Of a stretch of 64,000 nucleotides of DNA, positions 9,244 through 18,097 are shown piece by piece. Made by a program: the position numbers and the translations under genes. Numbering within the stretch: the stretch's first letter is position 1; each line of letters begins with the position of its first letter. Under the pieces are notes generated by a model. It ran no database searches and was not told the origin of the DNA. It saw only the letters and a program-made list of their open reading frames with translations. The DNA is from Shewanella pealeana ATCC 700345 (lineage in GTDB: Bacteria; Pseudomonadota; Gammaproteobacteria; Enterobacterales; Shewanellaceae): positions 2,417,001-2,481,000 of the forward strand of contig NC_009901.1 of assembly GCF_000018285.1 (NCBI RefSeq), in the 5' to 3' direction.

Positions 9244-9756
9244 GTGTTATCTATTAATCAGTTTCACCAGCTAATCAGGTTGGAGCTTGATAAAGCACTT
9301 GCGAGTGCTACAGTGGCTGCTAAGCGAGCTCATGAAACGGCAACCGATAGTGAGAGTATTGCTAAAAGTAAGTATGAAACCTTTGGTTTAGAAGCATCTT
9401 ATCTCGCCCACGGACAATCCGTGAGAGTTGCCCAATGCCAAGCCGATATTAGAGCATTTGAAGCCATGTTTACTCGGCTAAATTCAAATTCGATTATAGA
9501 GAGTAAGGGGACTAAGGAACCTAAAGTGGAATTAGGAAGATTAGTCCTATTGATGGATGAAAATGGTAAAAACCAATACCTTTTTGTTGGTCCAGGAGCT
9601 GGCGGACTAAAGATAGCATATGAGCATGATTCAATTATGGTTGTGACACTAGAGTCGCCATTAGGCATTACTATGGCAAATAAACGCCAAGGAGATGATT
9701 TTAGTTTGAATGTTGCAGGTAATAAACGTGAATATGAAATCATTGAAGTTAAATAA
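9244..9756 (+). CDS. GreA/GreB-like C-terminal domain protein
   Basis: A 170-residue protein with an N-terminal helical hairpin (about 1-80, charged and alanine-rich, probable coiled coil) and a C-terminal FKBP-like domain with the SPLGITMANKRQGDD and EYEIIEVK motifs seen in GreA, GreB and Rnk. Such proteins enter or sit near the RNA polymerase secondary channel. The N-terminal hairpin does not look like a GreA tip and acidic tip residues are not obvious, so cleavage-factor activity is doubtful. The start is GTG with an AGGA box somewhat far upstream (12 bases). It is followed by a small lipoprotein gene. Confidence 0.7.
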   Translation: MLSINQFHQLIRLELDKALASATVAAKRAHETATDSESIAKSKYETFGLEASYLAHGQSVRVAQCQADIRAFEAMFTRLNSNSIIESKGTKEPKVELGRLVLLMDENGKNQYLFVGPGAGGLKIAYEHDSIMVVTLESPLGITMANKRQGDDFSLNVAGNKREYEIIEVK

Positions 9757-9830
9757 TGATTTTTATTCAAAACATTATCGATAAGATTTATCTTTTCATA
9801 AAGAAGTGAGTTAAGACTAAGGAGTAATTT

Positions 9831-10190
9831 ATGGCGTCAAAGGTTTCTAGGCTCGCTTTAATACTGGGGGTTTCAGTTGCCATGTTGGGGTGCAATATCG
9901 CCAATCATGGCTCCTTTGTCACCAATACCTATCAAGATGCAAAGGTAAGCAGTCCTCTCGTTAGGCTAGGCCCCGTTTCTGGACAGAGTTGTCAGACTCA
10001 ATTCTTGTATTTATTCCCAATGGGCGACAGTGTTTCCTCGCCTCGTGCCATTGAGGCCGCGAAAAATGCGATTAAAGGGACTGTGATCATTACCGACGTG
10101 ACCATAGATGACACTCTCTCGTTTGGTGTTGGCTATTCAGAGCAGTGTATAAACGTACAAGGTACAGCTTTTGGAACCAAGAGCCTGTAA
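9831..10190 (+). CDS. Small lipoprotein, TRL-like
   Basis: A 119-residue predicted lipoprotein with signal peptide and lipobox MLGC (Cys21). The mature part has repeated small-residue strands, and the SPRAIEAAKNAI...TDVTIDD layout resembles TRL-type small lipoproteins, a family of unknown function. Assignment to TRL is tentative. The ribosome-binding site is a good AAGGAG. It is 74 bases after the GreA-like gene and is closed by a 26-bp palindromic terminator, so the two may share a transcript. Confidence 0.6.
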   Translation: MASKVSRLALILGVSVAMLGCNIANHGSFVTNTYQDAKVSSPLVRLGPVSGQSCQTQFLYLFPMGDSVSSPRAIEAAKNAIKGTVIITDVTIDDTLSFGVGYSEQCINVQGTAFGTKSL

Positions 10191-10204
10191 TAATCACGTT
10201 GTTT

Positions 10205-10232
10205 AAGATAAGCAGCATGCTGCTTATCTTTT
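10205..10232 (+). terminator. Palindromic terminator-like hairpin
   Basis: A perfect 26-base palindrome (arms AAGATAAGCAGCA and TGCTGCTTATCTT, 10205-10230) 15 bases after the lipoprotein stop codon, followed by a short T run. It lies between convergent genes. Confidence 0.75.
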
Positions 10233-10290
10233 GATTACCTCTATTGCCCCGAGCTAAGGGACAACAGATAGCATCACTATTAAACCGTAT

Positions 10291-11826
10291 CTAGCTCTCA
10301 CTACACTGAGATTTACCCGCTCGATAACAGCTAGGTTGCCTTGGACAAACCGCACCTCTTGAGCATATTAATCTAGCCTCGTTTTGAATGCCTCTTTCAA
10401 TCCAATTGATGTTGAGGATTTTGGCAACACTCATCAAATCTTTTTTAATACTCGTTGGCATCTCAACCGAGCCACTATTGCTTGCGCAGGATTGCTTTAA
10501 CTCTGCAGCAATAGACGCGGCGTCGCCGCCCTGAGCATCAATCGCAGGGTTAAGATCGATTCCAGCGCATAATACGTGGTTATTACCAGCCATATCTTCT
10601 ACTTTTATCGACTCACAGCAGTAGATCCTTGGTTTTTCGGCAACATCAAGTATGGAGATTTGAGCTGATGTACCGACCTTAGGCTCGTTAATCATTCTAA
10701 ATACGGCCCAATGTTGGCAAGGATCTTCTACTACTCGCATATTTCCCCAAGGTAGTGGAATACCATTGCCTCTATATACAGCCTTAAGCTTTCCAGGAGC
10801 ATAAGCATCGAAGTAATGCCAATGTGGATAAGGCGAAACTACCGTCATGCGGCGCATTGCTACCGACGCTGAGATCCCTAAAGCTTCATTGACCTTAATT
10901 TCGTATCCGTGACGGTCTAGAAGTTGCCTGAAGGGCACCTTAGGGCAGAGCAGAGCGCCGGCAAAGAAGCTGGATTCGAAATCACGCCAAGCATGTAAAA
11001 TATCTTGTGCGTTTAGTGTCGATGAAACAGGAGTGCTAATTTCATCGTCGGCCGCAGTATGCCGTCTTCCCGCTGTTAAGACGCATTTTAGGCCATCTTT
11101 ATTGTGAAGGACGCAATGGCCTATATGCACAGCTAAGTCATACTTAAGTCTAGTCACAAATGATTTAAGCATCTTGTTCAAATAGATGGTTGAAGGAGGC
11201 TCGAAAAAGGAGGTCACAACGTGCGTGGTGCTGACTCCCATTTCATCGACCACTTCCTGTGGCGTTCTGTCTATCCACTTTAATTTTAATCCTAACGACT
11301 TAGCGATATCCTTGAGATCGTTAATCGCCAGCGGCAAGCGTTTCTTGCCTACCTCCTCGGCGGCACGTTCAAGATCGGGAAAGTGGTTCTGATGATGTTC
11401 CTGATGTGCGCGAATTAATAGGTGGGCAAATTCTCTACCCGTGGTTCCAGTTTGCGATAACATCTCCGGGATCGCAATTTGTAAAATATCGTTGGAAAAT
11501 AGAAAGCTAGGCTCTAACGCCATACCACTAATCCCGCCACGACGGCCTTTATTAGGCGTAATCGCATCGTCTTCGGGGACATCATCTAGGAACCAGTCCA
11601 GCTCTTTTTGAAAAACGGCGGCAATAACGGCTAGCATTCCAGCACTTGGTACTCTTTTACCGCGTTCAATCATCGACAAGTAGGACACAGAGGGAGCCGA
11701 TTCGGGATCTACGCGTACGCACCGGGCGGAGAGATCTTCCATCGTGAGGTGGTTTCTTTTCCTCAAGTTTCGGATCTTTGTGCCTAAAAAATGTGACTTC
11801 CTGATTAAACTTTGATTGTTTTTCAT
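10291..11826 (-). CDS. XRE-family regulator of the short-chain fatty acyl (ScfR/DUF3612-like) type
   Basis: A 511-residue DNA-binding regulator. Residues about 12-70 form a Cro/C1 helix-turn-helix (LRKRNHLTMEDLSARC, then SYLSMIERGKRVPS). The long remainder has a peptidase-like/fatty-acyl sensing region (AVHIGHCVLH, WRDFESSFFAGALLCP) as in RamB, PrpC2 and MccR regulators, and ends in a cysteine cluster (CSRGAVCPRQPSC, then C). Such proteins control acetate, propionate or glyoxylate metabolism by binding acyl-CoA-type ligands. The name DUF3612 is from memory of Shewanella/Vibrio homologues. It is transcribed away from 11976-12491 with inverted repeats between them. Confidence 0.8.
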   Translation of the reverse strand: MKNNQSLIRKSHFLGTKIRNLRKRNHLTMEDLSARCVRVDPESAPSVSYLSMIERGKRVPSAGMLAVIAAVFQKELDWFLDDVPEDDAITPNKGRRGGISGMALEPSFLFSNDILQIAIPEMLSQTGTTGREFAHLLIRAHQEHHQNHFPDLERAAEEVGKKRLPLAINDLKDIAKSLGLKLKWIDRTPQEVVDEMGVSTTHVVTSFFEPPSTIYLNKMLKSFVTRLKYDLAVHIGHCVLHNKDGLKCVLTAGRRHTAADDEISTPVSSTLNAQDILHAWRDFESSFFAGALLCPKVPFRQLLDRHGYEIKVNEALGISASVAMRRMTVVSPYPHWHYFDAYAPGKLKAVYRGNGIPLPWGNMRVVEDPCQHWAVFRMINEPKVGTSAQISILDVAEKPRIYCCESIKVEDMAGNNHVLCAGIDLNPAIDAQGGDAASIAAELKQSCASNSGSVEMPTSIKKDLMSVAKILNINWIERGIQNEARLICSRGAVCPRQPSCYRAGKSQCSES

Positions 11827-11835
11827 TCTGTAAAA

Positions 11836-11880
11836 TTCACAATGTAAAGTTTTTATTGTGAAATTGTAATGAAAATTACA
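11836..11880. promoter_or_regulatory. Two adjacent inverted repeats, candidate regulator operator
   Basis: Directly upstream of the XRE regulator start are TTCACAAT (11836-11843) paired with ATTGTGAA (11855-11862), and TGTAAT-GAAA-ATTACA (11865-11880). Both are perfect. The dense symmetry in the short divergent gap suggests an operator, probably bound by the regulator itself; binding is inferred. Confidence 0.55.
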
Positions 11881-11975
11881 CTAGACTACAAATCAAGCAA
11901 TCAGAAAACGGAATACGCATTGATTGTGATTCAAACTGATAACGAGCCAAGTTTCAAAAGTATGAGGGTAAGGCC

Positions 11976-12491
11976 ATGGATATATCAACAACGAATACTA
12001 GTACTCAAGTAAATAACAATAACGGTCATTATATTGGTGCAGAACTTGTTGATGTGAAACTTGTCGAGGTGGCAAGTAATGACGTAACGGCCTTAAGTGC
12101 AAAAGATTTTTTAGATGCCAAGTTTCCACTCGCTAATGGTTCTCATAAAAATGCCTGTAGCTATGTGATCTATTATCAGCAATTATTGGTGTTCATGGCA
12201 GATGGCAGCCAAACAGGATTACGCCAGCCTAAGCAGTTTGTTGCGCTAAACGGTCATAAAAGTGAACCTACAGCGATTCTGTTGAAGGACAAGGGGGGTC
12301 ATGTGGAGTTAACTTTCGATAGGAGTAAGGCAAATACTAATCGAGACCTAGCCAACCTTCAGGATATACAGCTAGAAGGGCATGAGTATTGGATCAGTTT
12401 GATTAACATCGAAAACACTGTGGTTGCATCTTCTATGCAAGATCAAGTATTTACCGCTAAAGATGGCAGTGACTACCTACTAAAAAGTTAA
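11976..12491 (+). CDS. Hypothetical protein, divergent from the XRE regulator
   Basis: A 171-residue protein I do not recognise. It has no signal peptide and no transmembrane segment; it is polar and moderately charged, with several short beta-like stretches (YVIYYQQLLVFMADG, YWISLINIENTVV). The start ATG has a TAAGG ribosome-binding site. It faces away from the ScfR-like regulator across a 149-base gap with operator-like repeats, so it is probably the regulator's target. It is followed by a GC-rich hairpin. By context a role linked to acyl or acetate metabolism is possible but not shown. Confidence 0.7.
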   Translation: MDISTTNTSTQVNNNNGHYIGAELVDVKLVEVASNDVTALSAKDFLDAKFPLANGSHKNACSYVIYYQQLLVFMADGSQTGLRQPKQFVALNGHKSEPTAILLKDKGGHVELTFDRSKANTNRDLANLQDIQLEGHEYWISLINIENTVVASSMQDQVFTAKDGSDYLLKS

Positions 12492-12496
12492 ATGAT

Positions 12497-12521
12497 GATG
12501 CCGCTAGATAATAGCGGCATC
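12497..12521 (+). terminator. Perfect 10-bp hairpin after 11976-12491
   Basis: Arms GATGCCGCTA (12497-12506) and TAGCGGCATC (12512-12521) with loop GATAA, five bases after the stop codon. There is no T tract, so it may terminate weakly or protect the mRNA end. Confidence 0.55.
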
Positions 12522-12823
12522 TCCTCACTGATTGCTAGTCATCTAATGTAGTCCATAATTTATACTATTCTTTCTTAAAAATGCATAAGTAAATCACTAA
12601 TCACAAGCATTTACTCTAGCTTAAAAGCTAAGCAAGCATAAATAATCTGAAAGACAGTCCCCTCATATAGTAGTAAAAGGGTGCTTATAGCAGCTAGATC
12701 CCCTCATTGAGTGTATTTCCCCTTAAGCAACCGCTTTTATTATAGGATTTGGAGCTGTTAGCTTGCGTATTTTAAGCTTTGCTCCTATGATCCCAGCGTT
12801 TTCTATTTACGGTAACTTTTTTA
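12522..12823. other. Intergenic gap, nothing coding seen
   Basis: With the hairpin just before it, this forms a 332-base gap between the hypothetical gene and the RsmB-type gene. It is AT-rich, has stop codons in all frames, and presumably contains the promoter of the methyltransferase gene. No convincing repeat or RNA gene was recognised. Confidence 0.4.
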
Positions 12824-14041
12824 ATGTTGAAATCTTCGCTATCTCCCAGCTCAAATGAACTTGTGATCAGTATTCTCGACCTTGTTTTATCAGAGGGTAA
12901 GCCGCTTGATCGTGCTTATTCTCAACATTTTTCCGGCTTAAAACTCGAGCCGACAGAGCAGGGGCGTATCACCTTTGTTGTGGGCGATATACTAAGAAGA
13001 TTGAACCTTTACTGTTACTTATCAGATGTGACACCTGAAGAGATGGCTCGTTTAGGTTCACGTCTATTAAATGTTTGGCATCTTTTTAATGAGTTACCTT
13101 TGCCTAAAATGCAGTATTCGTTACAAGTCGATACTGCAGATTTGGCCTCCCGTATCGAGTCTGCTAAAGCGCAACCGGTACTATGGGATGGTTGCCCAGA
13201 TTGGCTAAACCAAATGGGTGAAGCTCAGATGGGCGATAAATGGCCTGCAGAAAGAGCTGCGCTAAACAAGCCTGCTAAACGTTTTTTGCGTACAAATATC
13301 CTAAAGTGCACACGCGATGAACTTGCCAATGCGCTACGTAAAGAGGGAGTGCAAACGGCTAGCGTTGAAGGCGTCGATACAGCCTTAGAAGTTGTTTCTG
13401 ATTCTGCATTATTTAGAACCGAAGCCTTTAAGAAAGGTTGGTTTGAGCAGCAAGATGCCGGTTCTCAATTAGTGGCATTAGCGCTTGATGCAAAGCCTGG
13501 AATGAGAGTCGTAGATGCGTGTGCAGGTGCTGGTGGTAAAACCTTATCTATTTCTGCACAAATGCAGGGAAAAGGTCGTTTACTCGCGATGGACGTAGAG
13601 CAATGGAAACTTGATAACCTGAAGCAGCGTGCGCGCCGAGCAGGTGCTCATAACGTAGAAACTCGAATTATCGCCAGCAGTAAGACCATTAAGCGTTTGA
13701 AGCTAACCGCTGACAGAGTGTTACTAGACGTACCATGCTCTGGTTTAGGCGTACTGAAGCGTAACCCTGACGCAAAATGGCGTGATACCCCAGAGCGCTT
13801 ACCTGTACTGGTCGAGCTTCAAAAGCATATTTTGCAAAGCTATAGTCGTATGGTGAAAGTAGGCGGCATATTGGTTTATGCGACATGCTCAATTATGCCA
13901 GAAGAGAACCGCGATCAAATTGACGCATTTCTTGCTGAGAATAAGCACTTCAGATTCATCGAAGATGAGACAATAAGCCCAGCAGAAACCGGTTTTGATG
14001 GTTTCTACTTAGCAAAATTAGAGCGTATATCAGAAGAATAA
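12824..14041 (+). CDS. RsmB/NOP-family RNA (cytosine-5) methyltransferase
   Basis: A 405-residue SAM-dependent RNA m5C methyltransferase. The N-terminal ~130 residues resemble the NusB-like/RsmB N-terminal domain. The catalytic domain shows VVDACAGAGGKTLS (SAM binding), the DVPCSGLGVLKRNPDAKW motif IV with its cysteine, and VYATCSIMPEENRDQ motif VI with the catalytic cysteine. It is shorter than true RsmB and is a different paralogue; the exact RNA target is not determined. The ribosome-binding site is weak. It is a single gene ending in a clear terminator. Confidence 0.88.
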   Translation: MLKSSLSPSSNELVISILDLVLSEGKPLDRAYSQHFSGLKLEPTEQGRITFVVGDILRRLNLYCYLSDVTPEEMARLGSRLLNVWHLFNELPLPKMQYSLQVDTADLASRIESAKAQPVLWDGCPDWLNQMGEAQMGDKWPAERAALNKPAKRFLRTNILKCTRDELANALRKEGVQTASVEGVDTALEVVSDSALFRTEAFKKGWFEQQDAGSQLVALALDAKPGMRVVDACAGAGGKTLSISAQMQGKGRLLAMDVEQWKLDNLKQRARRAGAHNVETRIIASSKTIKRLKLTADRVLLDVPCSGLGVLKRNPDAKWRDTPERLPVLVELQKHILQSYSRMVKVGGILVYATCSIMPEENRDQIDAFLAENKHFRFIEDETISPAETGFDGFYLAKLERISEE

Positions 14042-14065
14042 TAGTCTGGTAGAAATAGATTGAAT

Positions 14066-14093
14066 AAAAAGAGCACCTTAGGTGCTCTTTTTT
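14066..14093 (+). terminator. Terminator after the RsmB-family gene
   Basis: AAAAAGAGCACC (14066-14077), TTA loop and GGTGCTCTTTTTT. It has A and T tracts on both sides, so it can also act on the minus-strand transcript coming from the gene at 14160. Confidence 0.9.
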
Positions 14094-14159
14094 GTACTCA
14101 AATAGGGCGAGCCACTAAAAAGTCTTTCTATGAGTATTATCATAGCATTAGCAGTTAAT

Positions 14160-16208
14160 TTAATGAGTGACTACGACATCTATCTGATTGCAAAAAGAGC
14201 CAGGATCAAACCCCGGATCTCCCTTGTATCGATTACATAGCGCATTAAGCATAGGTCGCCAGTTAAAATTACCATGATACTCATCAGCGACATAAATTTC
14301 GTTTGTTTTAGTATTTAAAAGTATTGGGGAGTCAAAGTCTGGTAATAGGCTTAATTGCCAGTGTTGAAAATATATAGCACGCTGTTTTTTCGCGATAAGC
14401 TCTATGTAGTTCTGCGGACGCATATAGGCTTTACCATCATCTCTCACTTCGTAATTTGAAGCAGTCTCTGACATGACATCTTTTTTGTCGATAAAGCTCT
14501 TATTTATGGATTTAACAGGGACGGAAGACTCCACATAAACGTATCTATTGAGTAAAACATCATCTGCAGTTTTGGGAAGAACCTCTCCATCTAATTGAAT
14601 GGCTTGTTGACTTGCAATTGATTCAGTTGAAACATTTAATGAGCTTAATAATGTCGGCACAATATCGACTAAAGAGTAAAGTCCATCCATCACTGTTGCT
14701 GCAGTAATTATCTTGCCATCGCTGAAATCTGCTCGAGCTAATAGAACCTGAGTTTGCTGTTGGTCCAAAATATTAGTGCCGTGCCCCCACGACTTAGTTG
14801 TTGGCATTGAACTTGAATTTTGAGTGTTTATTGCTTGGTGGTCACTTAGCTTAAAGCTTTCACCGTGATCAGAAATGATATAAACAATTGCATTGTTGAG
14901 CATGCCTTTTAGTTTTAAGCGACTAAAGAGGTCATTAACTTGCTTATCAACGCTGAGTATCATTTGTGTATACATATAGTGATTATAATTGCCATCCCAA
15001 CTGTCTAATGGCTGTGGTATGAAGTCTTTAGACGTATAAGGCCAATGTAATTGACAATAGTGCATTGCCAGAAAATTTGGTTTTTCAGGGGGTAGGCTTC
15101 CGATGACGGTTTTATTAAATGTTACTGGAGAATAAGCTTTTCCATAGGCTCTATTATTGTATAAGTATGGGAGTATTTTACTTGAGTAGGGATGGATTAG
15201 CATAATATTAAAATAAGGTAGGTCGCCTAAACCAGTTATAAAAGCATCTGCTGCACCAGCCTTGGGCCCAACAGTATTATCGAAACCATAACTTGAGTCT
15301 ATTTGATTGAAACGACGCTCATCTATAGCATAAGTTGTGTGATAACCTTTTGATTTTAATAACTCAATGATTGGTAGTGTTTTATCAACCAATTCTGGCG
15401 GGGCTAAATTAAATCTAACGCCATTACTGACAGGATACTGGCCTGTGAGGAGGCTCATCCACGCAACGTAAGTTCGCCCCTGAGGGGTGTATGTATTTGA
15501 GTATATGGTCATTTTATTGAGTAGACGGTTCAAGTTTGGCGCGATTTTCGGGTCTGCGGCTAAGTATTCCAAATGATCAGGCCTCAATCCGTCGATTCCT
15601 AAAATAATGATATTTGGTTTGTCAGAGTTGTCAGTACTCGTTTTGTTGGTTGAGGCGAAAGGGGAGATGAGAACGATGGCTGCTAATATCGAGGTAGAAG
15701 TGACTACAGCCTTAGACATTAAGCTCAGTAAACCACGATAAAAGCTTAAGATCAAAAAGAATGTAATCCCTCCCCAAATTAGTGGATTGCTAAGAAGCGT
15801 GTGTCTGAAGTATGAAACTAATGACGTTGGATATAAATAAGAGTTTATTGCAATCAAACAAGTAATATGAAGGCATATAAGTAATAACCAATAAACATCG
15901 GATTGATGTTTATCTTTATTTTGGTACCAAGGCGCTAGAGCTGAAATAGTTATTATGCCTGACCAAATAATATGGAGCAGTAATAGAATTGCGAAAAAAT
16001 AGCTGACGTCTAAAATTAATCCGCGAGCAGATAAAAAATCGCTGTCTAGGCTATTCATTGTCGTGGCAAGTGACATTACCGAGTAGGTTTGAAGTGAGGA
16101 CTTAAAGTTAAATAAAAGCAGAGTAAATACAAGTAAAATGCCCAGAGTTCTAAAGTAGACCCGAGTCAGACTAATCCTTGGCTGATGTGGTTCTGAAGAC
16201 TCAATCAT
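14160..16208 (-). CDS. Membrane sulfatase-like / phosphotransferase protein (alkaline phosphatase superfamily)
   Basis: A 682-residue inner-membrane enzyme. Five predicted transmembrane helices lie within about residues 21-185, followed by a periplasmic sulfatase-fold domain: NIIILGIDGLRPDH (metal ligand Asp206), TPQGRTYVAWMSLLTGQYP and IISDHGES (Asp447/His448). Aligning with the sulfatase motif CxPxRxxLLTG, the nucleophile position is Thr246 and the conserved Arg is Trp. A formylglycine sulfatase is therefore unlikely; the layout suits Thr-type phosphoethanolamine or phosphoglycerol transferases (EptA/LtaS-like). The substrate is unknown. It overlaps by four bases with its small upstream partner. 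Confidence 0.75.
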   Translation of the reverse strand: MIESSEPHQPRISLTRVYFRTLGILLVFTLLLFNFKSSLQTYSVMSLATTMNSLDSDFLSARGLILDVSYFFAILLLLHIIWSGIITISALAPWYQNKDKHQSDVYWLLLICLHITCLIAINSYLYPTSLVSYFRHTLLSNPLIWGGITFFLILSFYRGLLSLMSKAVVTSTSILAAIVLISPFASTNKTSTDNSDKPNIIILGIDGLRPDHLEYLAADPKIAPNLNRLLNKMTIYSNTYTPQGRTYVAWMSLLTGQYPVSNGVRFNLAPPELVDKTLPIIELLKSKGYHTTYAIDERRFNQIDSSYGFDNTVGPKAGAADAFITGLGDLPYFNIMLIHPYSSKILPYLYNNRAYGKAYSPVTFNKTVIGSLPPEKPNFLAMHYCQLHWPYTSKDFIPQPLDSWDGNYNHYMYTQMILSVDKQVNDLFSRLKLKGMLNNAIVYIISDHGESFKLSDHQAINTQNSSSMPTTKSWGHGTNILDQQQTQVLLARADFSDGKIITAATVMDGLYSLVDIVPTLLSSLNVSTESIASQQAIQLDGEVLPKTADDVLLNRYVYVESSVPVKSINKSFIDKKDVMSETASNYEVRDDGKAYMRPQNYIELIAKKQRAIYFQHWQLSLLPDFDSPILLNTKTNEIYVADEYHGNFNWRPMLNALCNRYKGDPGFDPGSFCNQIDVVVTH

Positions 16209-16483
16209 TCCATCTCCTCTTCATCTACATGTTTATCTTTAGTTTTAATGGGATAGTCAATATAAGAAGAAGCAAAATCGTAGTCTTTTGACGCTGGCCA
16301 GCTTCCAAGAATAAGGTAACGCTCAGCCAAACTCGAACCTGATGAGGTTGTTGTTCGTAAGACTTGGGTTAGCTGGTAGTCTGTATACATAGCATTAGCA
16401 TTTAATGATAATAACACTATCACACAAGTAGTTAAGAGAACCTCGGTAATATCCAGCCTACGCCTAGCTCGTTTCATGGGCAT
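16205..16483 (-). CDS. Small membrane protein, partner of the sulfatase-like gene
   Basis: A 92-residue protein with a basic N-terminus (MPMKRARRRLD), one transmembrane helix (about 13-32, TEVLLTTCVIVLLSLNANAM) and an acidic tail ending DEEEME. Its stop overlaps the start of the sulfatase-like gene (ATGA), so translation is coupled. No family recognised. The topology, one helix plus a charged tail, fits an accessory subunit; that role is inferred from coupling only. Confidence 0.65.
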   Translation of the reverse strand: MPMKRARRRLDITEVLLTTCVIVLLSLNANAMYTDYQLTQVLRTTTSSGSSLAERYLILGSWPASKDYDFASSYIDYPIKTKDKHVDEEEME

Positions 16484-16783
16484 ATCCTGATGTTTAAATT
16501 CATTAAAAGATGAAAATAGCTAAAGACCATATTGATTATAGAATAGCTTTAGAAAAAAGTTGAATATAAGATAAGTCAATAGTCTTCTGACCCCCATACA
16601 TTAAGTCACTTAGGTTTTTACAAAAATATAGTTTAACACCTTGCCTAATAGACAATTTCTGTACTAAACCTATGAAATGAACATCGATTTGATTTGATTA
16701 GTTTGGTTTTAGCTAGTCTCAATCTTTATTCTAAATCTGTTTTATTATTGATGTTCGCATAGTGCTAGATAGGGGGCGATTCG
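16484..16783. promoter_or_regulatory. AT-rich divergent promoter region
   Basis: A 300-base gap between the minus-strand small membrane protein gene and the plus-strand L,D-transpeptidase. Very AT-rich, with no open frame of note. It must contain two divergent promoters, but I could not place -10/-35 elements with confidence. Confidence 0.4.
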
Positions 16784-18088
16784 GTGAAAAGAGTAAAAGC
16801 TTTTTGGTGCCAACTCCTTGTTCGCTTGCTGATAGTATCTTTTTCCGCTGTAGTACATGCGGATATCGCTCCTAGAGTGTCCTTAGATAACCAAAGTGTC
16901 GCCATGCAGCTGAGTTCGCTCGCATTCGATCTAGGTGTAATAGACAGTGCTGCTGAGTCAACTAATACTGTAGGTTTAGTTAAGCTATTGAATAAAGAGC
17001 TTTTTCAGGTTGAATTTACAAGTCTCTCATTATCAACTGAACAGTATCTAAAATTAATTAAGCGAAAGGATATAGCAAGTTATAGAAGGCTAATTAAGCA
17101 ATATAAAGCGTTAGATCGCTTTCAGTGGCCGATGATAAATCCTATAGAACTTAGGTTAGGCTTAAGAGTCAAAGAAGTTGCTAAACTCAGGTGGGTCTTA
17201 GTCAAACTTGGGGATATGGAGCCTCATACTATAGCTGCTTACCGAGAGAGTATTTATGATCCTAGTGTTGAGGCGGGTCTGAAACGCTTTCAAATAAGGC
17301 ATGGTTTATCAGTTGATGGCAAACTGGGAAATCAAACACTGTTATCCATTAATACCAAGCCTAGCTTCAGAGTCGTTCAACTACAGAAGGCTTTAAAATT
17401 AAGCCTAAAAAAGTTTGATGAAGAGCAAGAATACGTCTTTGTCAATCTTACCGATTATACGTTACGGATCAGTAAAAATGGTGTCGAGCAGCTAAAAATG
17501 CCTGTCATAGTGGGAAAACCTAGCAGTAAAACGCCAGAATTAAACACGGTAGTGAGTGTTGTTACTATTAACCCGACCTGGACTCCACCCGCAAGCATTA
17601 TTTATCAGGATATAATGAAAAGCGTTGATGAACACCCTAACTATTTGAGGAATAATAATTTTGTACTTAAGAGTTACAAAACAGGGATTGAAGATTCTAA
17701 TCTCGCAGGTATGGATACTGCTATTTTGAAGCACAAGCTAAAAACGAGTACTTTAGTTCAGCGCTCCGGCGATAAAAACGCCTTAGGAAAATTTCGATTT
17801 ACAATCCCAAATACTAGTGCCATTTTTCTCCATGACACACCAAATAAGTATTTGTTTAAAAGAGCTAATCGAGCCCTTAGCCACGGCTGTATTAGGCTTT
17901 CTGAACCAGAACGATTTGCTCATTACTTAATTAGCAAAGAGCCCTTACAAACGCAGCATTTATTTCAAAAAGCGCTTAAAACCAACAAAACAATGCATTT
18001 CAGACTGAGAAGCAGGCTGCCAATTAACATCATTTATCAAAATGTTTGGATTGATAAAGATGGCCGTTTGCAAATAAGAGAAAGTTAG
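16784..18088 (+). CDS. L,D-transpeptidase (YcbB/LdtD-like)
   Basis: A 434-residue periplasmic enzyme that forms 3-3 peptide crosslinks in peptidoglycan. It has a signal peptide (to about VHA26), a peptidoglycan-binding domain (YDPSVEAGLKRFQIRHGLSVDGK, about 158-190) and a YkuD catalytic domain with PTWTPP, His350 (FLHDTP) and the SHGCIRLSEP motif containing catalytic Cys369. E. coli YcbB is about 615 residues, so the N-terminal part is shorter here. The start is GTG with an AGGGGG ribosome-binding site. A helix-turn-helix gene starts 9 bases after its stop, then the Tad pilus operon follows. Confidence 0.88.
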   Translation: MKRVKAFWCQLLVRLLIVSFSAVVHADIAPRVSLDNQSVAMQLSSLAFDLGVIDSAAESTNTVGLVKLLNKELFQVEFTSLSLSTEQYLKLIKRKDIASYRRLIKQYKALDRFQWPMINPIELRLGLRVKEVAKLRWVLVKLGDMEPHTIAAYRESIYDPSVEAGLKRFQIRHGLSVDGKLGNQTLLSINTKPSFRVVQLQKALKLSLKKFDEEQEYVFVNLTDYTLRISKNGVEQLKMPVIVGKPSSKTPELNTVVSVVTINPTWTPPASIIYQDIMKSVDEHPNYLRNNNFVLKSYKTGIEDSNLAGMDTAILKHKLKTSTLVQRSGDKNALGKFRFTIPNTSAIFLHDTPNKYLFKRANRALSHGCIRLSEPERFAHYLISKEPLQTQHLFQKALKTNKTMHFRLRSRLPINIIYQNVWIDKDGRLQIRES

Positions 18089-18097
18089 GAGATCAAA

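Noticed and set aside
9399..9770. A 123-residue minus-strand frame across the GreA-like gene
   Set aside because: It is the mirror of a gene with clear protein-family signals on the plus strand.
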